Assembly: GCF_932526225.1 (NCBI RefSeq)
Contig: NC_064040.1
Coordinates: 15,475,494 to 15,539,493, forward strand
Reading direction: 5' to 3'
DNA: 64,000 nucleotides
From: Nematostella vectensis
Lineage: Eukaryota; Cnidaria; Anthozoa; Actiniaria; Edwardsiidae
This document shows positions 46,116-55,491 of the stretch, piece by piece. The position numbers were made by a program, and so were the translations under genes. Positions within the stretch are counted from its first letter, which is position 1. Each line of letters starts with the position of its first letter. Under the pieces are notes generated by a model. The model worked only from the letters and a program-made list of their open reading frames with translations, was not told the origin of the DNA and did not search any database.

Positions 46116-49082
46116 CTACCTGTGACTTAGCTGCACAGTAGCAACGGTAAACAAATGCAAAAATATACACTGATAAACACACAAGACCAAAAATGGCAAT
46201 GGACTGGCAAAGATCCTGTCGAAGTAGTAGGACATTTCAGAGGTTAGAAATACTTAAGTTATTGCATAGGCAAACCATGAACCAGAGTTGATTAAGTCGT
46301 CAAGTTTCTTGTAACATCTGATTGCATCATCGATTGTACCATTTCTCATGGACTGAATCTCTGTCTGGCACAAAAACATTGTGCTCAGTGCTGAGGTTAT
46401 GGTGCCAAGAGGAAGCCAGCAAGACATAAGACTGGCCCATAGCGAAATAGGATGGAGCAAATTTCCCAGAATCAGTACCACAGCATAGTCGTCTTTGATA
46501 CCAGCAATAAACCATGTCATGCAAAGAAACAATGCACTGCCAAACACCAATAACTGACAGTTCAGGCGCAACCACTCAGATCTTTTTACTATAGTCACTG
46601 CTTCTTCTTGGTTTATTGTATGTCCTGTCTTCTCGGTAGAACCCAGACGCTATAAAAAACGCAGTGGCTAAATAAGGGGTAGCCACTCAAGGTCTTGTGT
46701 GAGCTAAATGAGCGGTAGCTAAAAAACTACTGGTCATTTTTAAGACCTTAGCATTTTCAAGACCTTGAGTGTGACAGCGGGACTCACACGAAACTTCTCA
46801 TCTACGGGAAGGCTAAGGTTTTAGCTGTGTACAGAGAACGAATAGGGTAAATAAAAAGGCACACAAGAATTTGTAATTTGCCATTTTGTTTTCATACGAA
46901 GATTAACAACTTTGGGACTATAATATTAAAATTTGTGTCACCAGCTTACTCGGAGTGCATAACAAATTTTCTTAAGTGCCACAGAAAGTAGCAGGCCAGT
47001 ACCCAGGGGGGGTGCAGGGGGTGCGAACGCACCCCTCCACACAACAGCCAAAGGTCCACTTTTGGTTCTCAATAGACATGCTATTTGTAGACAAAACTAC
47101 AAAGCATAAGCTAGATCACTCTGGTATGTAGCCAAAAATCCGACAATAAACGTCCAGTGGAGATACTGCAAACACATAAAAAAAAACCTTTTTGTTCTTT
47201 TCATCGATAATTGTTTCCTCTATCTCAATAAAGATAGAAGGTCATTTGCTCAAAAAAATTAAAAGCTACCGCTCGCTTAGCTCACGCAAGACCTTGAGCG
47301 GCTACCCCTCATTTGGGTGTCTACAAAACGAAGACCTAAAACCTGTGACCCCAAAAGCTACGACTCCAAAAGCAACGACCCCAAATGCTACGACCCCCAA
47401 AATTTTGCCGTTATTAGCCTACCTTGTTTCCCAAAATGGCTACACAGCGTGGAAGTTTCATGTGGAATCAGTGATCCTTATGAGATAATAAGCTTATTCA
47501 ATTTTTTTTTTTTGGAAAATAGTGAACTACTTGTGTTTCCATGTGGTCGTTTCTTGAAACGCCAATAAACTCAGAAACCCTGAATGTCACCCGGTAAACT
47601 TTTTCGAGTGTTTCTTCCAAAATCTTAATTGTCCGCTAACTTTATACGGGAAATCGCTTCATGTTCTAGTTGTGTCGAGTTGTAGAAAGTTTTCATCACA
47701 GAGAAAACCATTCCACTGCCCGGAAAAAGTGGGCCAATCAAGGCATACATCATTTTATCGGATTTCCTTCCAACCAATCAGGTTTCATCTCTGTCAAATG
47801 ATTTGACATTTAGCTGTCAGTGCGCCTAAAAATATAAACAGCTTTTACGAAATTATTAGAAGTTTTCCTAATCGTCGTTTATTTGTTCCATTAAAAATTG
47901 TAGTTGCACTCTATCCCAAAAACTCTCCCGGTAACCTAACAAACCCGGCAATTACCGGTAATTTTTAGAAAAATGCCCCCAGAAAAGTTTTCGAACACCC
48001 TGGCGAGGAAGAGTGTTTATCAAAACAAAGCTTTTGCGTAGCGTGCCGATACGGGTTCCCGACAAGTGAATTATAATTTCCAAAGTTTATAAATAGATTG
48101 GCTAAATAGTTATTGAAATCCTAGTTTTGTCGATCTCTGTAGACAACTTGCACCCCACCATTGCTGGGGCATCGACATTTTTCGAAAGAAAGACAAAGAA
48201 CAAGTAAATAAAGTCTCATTCAAAATAGTTCATGGGCGCGCACATGGAGAATATTTACTCCATGAAAAGCACAACAAAATTCGCTGAATTACCTTTCGTA
48301 ACTTTCGCGCTGTGTAGCCATTTGGGAAACAAGGTAGACTAGATAATAACTGAAATTTTTGGGATCGTAGCTTTTGGGGTCACAGGTTTTAGGTATTAGG
48401 TTTTAGGTCTTCGTTTTGTAGACACCCCCCCCTCATTTAGCCACTGCGTATAGAAAAACCCAACATGAGAGCAAAGCTATGCAATTTTAAGAAAAAAGTC
48501 AAGTAATCCTTTGTCGTTTAGGCACAGGCTTACCATCCTGAGGTTGTGTGAAATTGTGTATGTAATGGCATCACATATGATCGCCGATCGGCTCACAGAA
48601 ACATCTAGTAGTTTGCTCTTGAAACGCAAATGCCCTAAAATAAAGTCAGAGTACATGAGAAATGTCTTGTGTTATCTCTTTTATAAAAAAAAAAACAGGA
48701 CAAATGTGAAGGAAGACGGTATTGATGGTTACACAGATTTCTGTTAATTTTTAACTTAAAATAATATATGTCATTTATGAGCGCGAAAGCAGTGACGCTC
48801 ATATCAAATTTCATATCTTAACATCCAAAGACCTTGCCACGAACTCAAGTTCTCTTGTCATTTCTTTGCTGATTTAACGGAGTTTGATGTGCGTTTAATC
48901 ATTAATGGTGAGTTATGATCAAATCTGGTATAAATGTTCATAAGAACAAGCGAAATATTGCGGTAAAAAGTAATAGAATTGCTCGAATACTTAGGTTGTT
49001 CTTTCTCACTCCTAATTCTAAGGAATCGCATCACGCGAACATGTTCAAACTTCAATCTCGATTTCATTCGTGAATCAGTCAC
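46116..49082 (-). CDS. putative multi-pass membrane protein, possibly gustatory-receptor-like
   Basis: I do not firmly recognise this gene. A phase-consistent model uses exons 49010-49082, 48534-48634, 46276-46649 and 46116-46215, giving 215 aa. The third exon is well supported: it opens after TTTTTATAG and is 374 bases long. It encodes two or three hydrophobic spans (QLLVFGSALFLCMTWFIAGI, then a stretch beginning YAVVLILGNLLHPISLWASL) and a helix, AIRCYKKLDDLINSGSW. The last exon continues with PLPFLVLCVYQCIFLHLF. A hydrophilic helix between spans, followed by another span, recalls the C-terminal half of insect-type gustatory receptors and cnidarian Gr-like proteins. However, the TYhhhhhQF motif and upstream spans are not found. 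The first exon and the stop (an unspliced reading into TAG) are uncertain. It may be a truncated gene or pseudogene. Confidence 0.35.
46992..47205 (-). mobile_element. truncated CAGGCCCGTACCC-type MITE
   Basis: Starting CAGGCCAGTACCCAGG, the segment is the reverse complement of the right half of the 14140-14515 element. Shared parts are GGTGCGAACGCACCCC, TTTGTAGACAAAACTA and CGACAATAAACGTCC. The other end is missing. It lies in an intron of the doubtful gene. Confidence 0.75.
47206..48533. other. no gene seen; partial inverted similarity
   Basis: No exon could be supported. Two stretches are related in inverse orientation: 47320-47450 (AAAACGAAGACCTAAAACCT with a run of CCAAAAGCTACGACC words) and 48310-48430 (the reverse complement of the same words). 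They bracket about 0.9 kb, like the arms of a foldback element. Confidence 0.45.
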
Positions 49083-49552
49083 CGAATCTAACGTAACAGC
49101 TATTGGAGTTAACTACTTATGGATTCGTTAGTTCTCAGTGAAGCGGGAAAAAAAAAAAAAATACGGGAAATACGTTTGGTTTACTGATAACCGCAACACC
49201 TTAGGGAGGACCTTTGGAGGGAAGAATCATACACAAGTAATTACTTATTTAGCAAAGCATCGATGTTTTACAATTCGCCATTGTAGGCTAGCTAAAAAAA
49301 CACATATCCAAAATAATATTGTCTGGCAAACCTCTTACGCGGCGATAGGTGTCATACATATTGTTATTGTTATTGTTATTTATAACTTTGAATACTTTTT
49401 ATACCATGCATTATACTATTGTTAAATTTAGTGCGACTGGTTTGCTGTGCGAATTCGAATGTAGAGATGCCACTTCGATTTACAGTAAACCCCAAAAACC
49501 AAATTAAATTAAACCAAATTAAATTATGCACCATGAGCTTATCTTTCCTCTT

Positions 49553-49970
49553 ACAGCCAAATTCGTTGTTGCGTAGCCTGCTTGCAGGCGTTTACCCGGT
49601 GTTTCTTTTCGCTATGTTTACACGGTGTTTTCGCTATGCGCCGAGTCGTGGCCGCCATCTTGTTTTGTTCTGGCCGCGCGAAAGCTAGCACGGCAAAAAA
49701 CAAGATGGCGACCACGACTTAAGGCATAGCGAAAAAAACACTGGGTAAACGCCTGCAAGCAGGCAAGTTGTTGCGCGACCTAGGTGAATCCAACATCCTT
49801 GTCTCGTTTGAGAATAGCGCGTAGTCAGACACAAGCTTTGGGGGCGGTTTGTCTGGTTGTGATCGTCTGGTTTGATTGGACTACGCGCTTTTTCCAAACG
49901 AAGAAAGGAAATTTCGATTCCGGGAGGTCGCGCAACAACGAATTTGGCTATAATCCAGACTGGCTATAAT
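49553..49970. mobile_element. outer foldback MITE interrupted by a second one
   Basis: The outer ends are AGCCAAATTCGTTGTTGCG on the left and the inverse CGCAACAACGAATTTGGCT on the right. Inside lie matching inner words GCGCGTAGTC and GACTACGCGC. The left arm is broken by the inserted palindromic element at 49574-49766; removing that insert restores TTGTTGCGCGACCT. No coding sequence is present. Confidence 0.8.
49574..49766. mobile_element. palindromic MITE nested in another, 8-bp target duplication
   Basis: Nearly the whole 193 bp is an inverted repeat. It starts TAGCCTGCTTGCAGGCG, ends CGCCTGCAAGCAGGCAAG, and has inner arms with CCATCTTGTTTTG and CAAAAAACAAGATGG. TTGTTGCG flanks it on both sides as a perfect 8-base direct repeat, the duplication size of hAT-type elements. 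It split the older element at 49553-49970. Confidence 0.85.
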
Positions 49971-50540
49971 CTGTAGTTTATAATACCAATACCTTGCTAT
50001 CAAAACATGGCAATTGCTGCCTTGGTAGAACCCTCCCAAATTATTAGAAAGCATTCATCACTTTTTCGCCTTGGTAATAAACTTAGTATAAACGGTCAAA
50101 AAATGCTCCTGCACCTGACCCCTTGCACTATTTTTAAGTAGTGACACCATGAGCGGATCCATCCTCTGAAACCCAGGGGGGTATTGGATGGGGCGAATTT
50201 AGCGTTTTGCTAAGGCGGCGGCGGGGTAGGTTAACCCCAAATAATTATTTTTTATCTTGAACAACCCTCGTAGCGCAGGGCCGTAGCAGGGGATGGGGCA
50301 CTTGGGGCATGTCCCCCCCCCCCCCAATATCTTTAAAAAATTATAAGGAAATGACCAGTACGGGCGTGACTGTGCCCCCCCCAATATTTTCTGTAATGTT
50401 TCTGTATTGTGCCCCCCCCCCCCCCAATATTTCGAGGCCATGTAACGGGTAAGACATGCACTGGTATAAGCACCCCATAAATGCGTATTTTCATCAAGTA
50501 ACAGTTCGTTCCCGTAATTTTCGATTCCTTTCAGCGTCAG

Positions 50541-50689
50541 GTAAGAAGTACATCAACAGTGGCTAAACCTTTCCCGCTTACTACTTTTATATATATTTTG
50601 GCTCTAAAAGTTTCACTATCTCGCTCAGAGGTCTCAAGTTGTTTAATTGTAGTTCCACTCTAAATTGTTTGTCTCCCATTCATTCGCAG
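50541..50689 (+). other. likely 5' UTR intron of the FKRP-like gene
   Basis: GCGTCAG|GTAAGAAG at 50541 is a consensus donor and CATTCGCAG ending at 50689 a consensus acceptor. The exon then begins GTCTAATGGCG, placing the ATG five bases in. This supports a short spliced leader exon ending at 50540. Confidence 0.6.
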
Positions 50690-50694
50690 GTCTA

Positions 50695-52740
50695 ATGGCG
50701 TCATCACAACAAGCCCCCAACAAGGTTCTCTCAAGCAGTCGCCAATCGCTATTTTACCTTTTCTGCGCATGCGTGGTGCTTATCGTTATCGGAACGATTG
50801 CGATGATGAACTTCGGTTACGTGAATCCGATCAAGTTCCCATCGGTCAGCGGTATATACGACAAGATCCAGAGCTTGAACGTCAGTTACCTTACGGCAGC
50901 AGCCAATCAAATTCCTTGTCAGTGCCCACCTTGCGTGACGTATGCTCCTTGCTTGTGCAAAGCACGTCGACAAGAATGCCCTACCCCACCCTCCTGCCCA
51001 CCAAGGAAAACAACCTTCCTCCCCTTCAAGAGAGACGTTGCGAGAAGACTAGGGGACATCAACACGGCACTCCTGCGGAATTTCAAGAAGAAACAACCTC
51101 CCGAAGAATATTTATTATTGAAATTAGAAGCCCTTATAGCGGAGCTAGATATGGGGTACAAACATAGCAAAATTGTCGAAGTAGTCAAGGAAATGCCGAA
51201 GGAACTGAAATCCGACGAGAAACTTGATGTATGCCCAGAAAAATATCTCGGCGAGAAAAAAGGTTATCCTTTCTTTCAAACCGGGTGGGTTAAGACGAAT
51301 TGCACTAATGTGAAGCCCCTTCCCGAGGTGATAACAGTGCTATTGAATACAGTAGAGTACCCGAAGCCTTACGAAGGACACATTGAAATCGTCTTGAATG
51401 GTATTGCGTCTAACTACCCTGGGGTACATGTCTACATGGCTCCAAAAAATGAAGAAATCGCAAAGCTCGCGGATAAATTCCAAAATGTGACCGCGATAAA
51501 AATAGGAAACAACACCAAATATGGTAAAATCTGGAACCAGCTAGTTTCTATGGTGAAGACTCCGTATACACTAGTCGGACGGGACTTGGTGCATTTTAAT
51601 TGGATGGCGCGTCTTGAGCGACAGATACGCATGATTTACGAACTAGAGCATGTCGGGATAGTAGGTGGCTCTTTCCGTAACTGGACAGGACACTGGCGGA
51701 TCGGTTGTCGACAGACGAAGAAAAGGAACTATGTCTTGGAATACGAAGAAGGTTATTACTATTCCGCCAGATCTTGTATGTTTTGTGACGACTTAGAGGG
51801 CCCTTTTGTATCCAAAACTGAAATTCTAAGAAAAGCAGAATTCGGGGAAAAGCTACCAACAGAACTGGTATTCGAAGATTTTTTTCTGCGCGTTTTAGAG
51901 ACAGGTTACTTTGTCATGAATTGCCCCGACGCTATGTACTTCAACGTTGATTACACAACCGAAAGGAAACGCAGTGATCCAAAGATATGGCGGTTTTTTG
52001 CTTCCAAATGGATATTTGTACGTATAATTCTCCCTGGTGAAGTCAAACACGTGTTGAGTTGTCAAGACATTGGTTACAGATGTAGGACGAGTGTTACTAA
52101 GTACGCCTTGATGCCTGCGTGTTGTTTAGAGCAATATGGACGCGCGTTGAAGTTTTTCCACAACTTCTGCGAGCGCAACAACGTTTTGTATGAGCTCGAT
52201 GCGGGCTCTGTGCTCGCTGCCGTGAAATTCAGGGGGTTTATTCCCTGGGATCTAGACGGCGACATGTCAATGTCGTCATATAATTTTTCTTTTGTACGCA
52301 AACACCAGGACTATTTCCGCAATCATGGATTCAACTTGAATGGCTACTCACAGCCGAAGTGGGTGAACGGCACAATAGTAAAAAGACGTAAGGGATATTT
52401 AGTGTACCATAGCCCTGATATTTATACAGAAATCAACGGTTGGCCTTCGGTATCAGGCTCTCACTTTGCACCACCTGAGCTTCAAGATCCGCTGTTTTAC
52501 ACTAAGTGCCTTATGAATGGTTATTGGGTGAACTGTATGTATAGTCCAGGGCTGTTTGCACGTAATCGGTATGGTCTAGACGTGCTGAAACATTCGCAAA
52601 GCTGGCTTCAAGTCGGGAACATGGGCTCGAGCTGGAGTCGGTATAAACCAGGACGGTTTCTACCATGTAAATACCCGTACTTTCACGCGTGCCTGGATAA
52701 ATTTCCCGCAGACGGTAATCTACCATTTATGGTAACATGA
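50695..52740 (+). CDS. FKRP/LicD-family transferase-like type II membrane protein
   Basis: The protein resembles fukutin-related protein, a Golgi enzyme that adds ribitol 5-phosphate to the glycan of alpha-dystroglycan. All 681 aa lie in one exon. The start at 50695 is chosen because the upstream TTG start lies in a probable intron. A short cytosolic tail is followed by one membrane span at about residues 18-40, then a Cys/Pro-rich stem (CQCPPC, CLCKARRQECP). A glycosyltransferase-like middle region carries YTLVGRDLVHFNWMARLERQ and VGIVGGSFRNWTGHW. The C-terminal LicD-type domain has LYELDAGSVLAAVKFRGFIP followed by WDLDGDMSM, the acidic DxD-like metal-binding core. At 681 aa it is longer than human FKRP (495 aa). 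Sugar and acceptor specificity cannot be read from sequence, so no gene symbol is given. The segment coding for the C-terminus is copied several times downstream. Confidence 0.85.
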   Translation: MASSQQAPNKVLSSSRQSLFYLFCACVVLIVIGTIAMMNFGYVNPIKFPSVSGIYDKIQSLNVSYLTAAANQIPCQCPPCVTYAPCLCKARRQECPTPPSCPPRKTTFLPFKRDVARRLGDINTALLRNFKKKQPPEEYLLLKLEALIAELDMGYKHSKIVEVVKEMPKELKSDEKLDVCPEKYLGEKKGYPFFQTGWVKTNCTNVKPLPEVITVLLNTVEYPKPYEGHIEIVLNGIASNYPGVHVYMAPKNEEIAKLADKFQNVTAIKIGNNTKYGKIWNQLVSMVKTPYTLVGRDLVHFNWMARLERQIRMIYELEHVGIVGGSFRNWTGHWRIGCRQTKKRNYVLEYEEGYYYSARSCMFCDDLEGPFVSKTEILRKAEFGEKLPTELVFEDFFLRVLETGYFVMNCPDAMYFNVDYTTERKRSDPKIWRFFASKWIFVRIILPGEVKHVLSCQDIGYRCRTSVTKYALMPACCLEQYGRALKFFHNFCERNNVLYELDAGSVLAAVKFRGFIPWDLDGDMSMSSYNFSFVRKHQDYFRNHGFNLNGYSQPKWVNGTIVKRRKGYLVYHSPDIYTEINGWPSVSGSHFAPPELQDPLFYTKCLMNGYWVNCMYSPGLFARNRYGLDVLKHSQSWLQVGNMGSSWSRYKPGRFLPCKYPYFHACLDKFPADGNLPFMVT

Positions 52741-53150
52741 CCTTTTAAGGCAGTATGACCGTTTTATGGTAACATGGCCTTTTATGGTAACATGACCTAT
52801 TGTGGTAACATGGCCTTATATGGTGAATGGTAAAAAGACAAGAACTTGCAGTTGTACGTATCCGAATTACATTCTTGTTTACTTGGACAAGTTCTCCGAA
52901 TAGATTATCTTACCATTTATGGTAAAATTGATACAGTAACCTACCATTTATGGTAGCATTGTTTTTCAACGAACGTTTCCGTAATGTCATTTGTGTTTTC
53001 TTGAAAAGCTCTCCCAGACGCTAACCTTCCATTTACGGTAAAATGACCTTTTATGGTAGCTAGATAAATGTTTCGGTACTTGGTTTTCTTGGACAAGTTT
53101 CTCGCAGACGGTAATCTACCATTTATGGTAACATGACCTTTGTCGTGTTC
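52694..53150 (+). repeat. degenerate repeats of the FKRP-like CDS end
   Basis: The last codons of the FKRP-like gene (52697-52745: TTTCCCGCAGACGGTAATC, then TACCATTTATGGTAACATGA) recur at about 52890-52925, 53000-53050 and 53093-53143. The last copy is almost exact (TCTCGCAGACGGTAATC). Between them, shorter TTTTATGGTAACATGGCC units repeat near 52765-52830. The array occupies the presumed 3' UTR. Confidence 0.85.
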
Positions 53151-53274
53151 GGTGTGGCGTATGACGGTCTGTGTTCATATTTGGTTTTATTTGTTTCATC
53201 TTCTGTTCTACGGATTGTCTCCGGATTGTCCTTTGAAAGTTTTGTGTGTGATTGTGAGTGTGGTTCCTGATGGC

Positions 53275-54213
53275 CTAACAGCAGCATACCGCCTGCAGAT
53301 CATCTTTGAAGGCTTTGTTGTAGAGCGAGTAGAGAATCGGGTTTATAACAGAAGCCATGAATTGAAGTGTAATTGTGGCGATAAATACAAGAAGAGAGAC
53401 ACGCTTATCATAGCCAGACACGCCTATTTTCACCAGTAATGAATGAAACATCAATGGACCCCAGCAAATTATCATATTACTTACCACTAAAACAAGCATT
53501 CGTGCCGACCTGATTTTCGCCTTTGTGGCATTTGCCGCAAATCCACTGCGACATCTCCGACTCAGAGTGACAAATATTGACGTGTATGCAAACGTCATAG
53601 TTACTACGGGAACAATAAAGGTCAATGTGACGTAGACGATAATGGTGATGCTGCCTAGCACGTCATTTTCTATGTCACATGACGTTTCTCCCATTCCATC
53701 TACTTGATTTTTTAATATTTTTAACGTAACAATGTACATCGCCGAAGCAATGAGCGAGTACATCCAAAGGAACAGAACGACAAGCCATGGCTTTGGTTTT
53801 CTCTTCAGGGCTTTTAGAGGGTAGATGATGTGTAGGTATCGGTCCAAGGCGATGATAGAAAGGCTAGCAAATGTAGCGGTACAGCAAATTTGAAATACCA
53901 AAGAAGAAAGAACGCAGATTACATGGTCCCATTTCGAGATGGTATCGAGTGGGCGGATCATGTTGTAAACCAGCCCTGGCGTGGACAGACGGAAAATGAT
54001 ATCTGTTATCGCTAAGTGAGTAATGAATAGATTACTCAGGGTTTTCTTGTGTCGTTTGCTGCGAATCATGACGAAGCAGACCAGGACATTCAAGACGATT
54101 CCAGTTACAAATAGGATAGCAGACAGGACCAGCATTACAAGGATGTATATGGAATCGTGTGTTGTGAACAAAGGCGAATTTACAGACACTGCACTACTCG
54201 AATTATTCCACAT
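53275..54213 (-). CDS. class A (rhodopsin-family) GPCR, orphan
   Basis: This 312-aa intronless seven-transmembrane receptor signals through heterotrimeric G proteins; its ligand is unknown. The N-terminus has a glycosylation site (MWNNSSS). Family landmarks appear in order: GIVLNVLVC with the TM1 Asn, LAITD with the TM2 Asp, a Cys before TM3 (HVICVL), ALDRY at the TM3 end, a loop-2 Cys (ETSCD) for the conserved disulfide, CWGP in TM6 and NPILYSLYNKAF in TM7. The C-terminus is very short and ends AVCCC, a likely palmitoylation cluster. The pattern suits a peptide- or amine-type receptor, but no subfamily can be fixed. An AATAAA on its strand lies at 53186-53191. It is tail-to-tail with the FKRP-like gene, about 530 bases away. 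Intronless GPCRs of this type are common in cnidarian genomes. Confidence 0.9.
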   Translation of the reverse strand: MWNNSSSAVSVNSPLFTTHDSIYILVMLVLSAILFVTGIVLNVLVCFVMIRSKRHKKTLSNLFITHLAITDIIFRLSTPGLVYNMIRPLDTISKWDHVICVLSSLVFQICCTATFASLSIIALDRYLHIIYPLKALKRKPKPWLVVLFLWMYSLIASAMYIVTLKILKNQVDGMGETSCDIENDVLGSITIIVYVTLTFIVPVVTMTFAYTSIFVTLSRRCRSGFAANATKAKIRSARMLVLVVSNMIICWGPLMFHSLLVKIGVSGYDKRVSLLVFIATITLQFMASVINPILYSLYNKAFKDDLQAVCCC

Positions 54214-54777
54214 TTTCTCTGTGCTGTTATGTTAGCCGGTGACGTGTGGTCAGTTCGCTTGTTGCTTACAGGCTCCAGTAACTTGTACCTGGGTCAGTCG
54301 TCCTTAGTACATTGCATGGAAAGCCTTGTCAATCTGAGGAAGTTTAAAACAACCATCGATTAACTTCACCTGCCAATATATTTGTGTTTCACACAAATTA
54401 GGCATAAATGACGGTAACGTTGAACTTATACGTTTAAATTGCACAAGAGCAAACGGTTTTTTGCGTATTTAAAAAATTAACGTTTGTTTCTAGGTGAATA
54501 AAAAGAAAGTCGTAGATTACAAAAAGGAATCTTTTTAGTTTTGAGGAATTTACAGCTTTTTAGTGGCTTCGGACTGAAAATAAAAATAAAGATTCACTTT
54601 CAAGAAATCCTAGACCCTCCTCCCCCATTCCGTTTAAACTGTATACATAAGTCTATAAACTGTGATAACCAGTAAGTTGAGTTCAGTCATGTTTTGGTGA
54701 GCAAGTAAAAGTAAAAGAGCCCCAAATTTAAAATTATTGCGCGCAAGATTTATTTAACGCTTGACTTCACACTCTTT

Positions 54778-55160
54778 CAGGGTCGTCCACACTAACACGG
54801 ATTCAAAAGTATCCGGATCAGTTTCGCCGCATCACTTAGTTCGCGTCCATACTATCGTTTTCGCAGCGTTTTCACTTGGATCCAGCTGTCCACACTAACA
54901 CGGATTCAAACGCTTTAAAACGGTGAAAGATACGGCGTGAAGTAATTTTTATGATATGCGCATGCTCAAAGCAGACGAACCAGTCATATTTTCTGTTTTC
55001 GCGCACAACGCGAGAGCTTGGTCTCTGCTCACGTCATCGTCAAGACACCATCGTTAAGACGCCATCGTTTTCATTTTGATACGGATTCGACCATCCACAC
55101 TTCGGACCAAAGTATATGGATTCAGTTTGGTTCACTTTCGCAGTGTTTTTGAAATTCCCA
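54778..55160. repeat. dispersed element remnant with repeated CCACACTAACACGGATTC
   Basis: The motif GTCCACACTAACACGGATTC occurs at about 54785 and 54889, and a related inverse-like form (ATACGGATTCGACCATCCAC) near 55079. This layout, with repeated sub-terminal motifs and ends reading GTCCACAC, is typical of small hAT-like non-autonomous elements. I cannot define both ends. The CAGGCCCG element starts directly beside it. Confidence 0.55.
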
Positions 55161-55170
55161 GAAAGTCTTT

Positions 55171-55491
55171 CAGGCCCGTACCCAGGATTTTTCATGGGGG
55201 GCGAAATCCTAAAAAGAAGACCTAAATGTTCCGGTGGGTTGGGGGAGGGAATAAATTCTCTGATAAAGATCTGACCATCCCCAAAAGAACAAAAAGGGAT
55301 TTTTTGCCTTTGCAGTATCTCCGTGGGACGTTTATAGTCGGATTTGGCTACATACCAGAGTTATCTAGCTTATGCTTTATAGTTTTGTCTACAAACAGCA
55401 CGTCCATTGGGAACCGAAAGTGGACCTTCGGCAGTTAGGGTTAGGGTTCGCACCCCCCCCCCCCCCCCCCCCCCCCCTGGGTACGGGCCTG
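55171..55491 (+). mobile_element. complete CAGGCCCGTACCC-type MITE, 321 bp
   Basis: Termini CAGGCCCGTACCCAGG and CCTGGGTACGGGCCTG are perfect inverted repeats. TCTTT flanks both sides as a 5-base target duplication. The interior matches the 14140-14515 copy (CTCTGATAAAGATCTGACC, TATAGTTTTGTCTACAAA), with a 26-base C tract near the right end. Non-coding. Confidence 0.9.

Noticed and set aside
50665..50694. Upstream TTG start adding ten residues to the FKRP-like protein
   Set aside because: The segment overlaps the end of a probable 5' UTR intron (acceptor at 50689), and eukaryotic initiation at the ATG at 50695 is more likely.
53140..53439. 99-codon plus-strand frame
   Set aside because: It is antisense to the C-terminal part of the GPCR and has no family resemblance.
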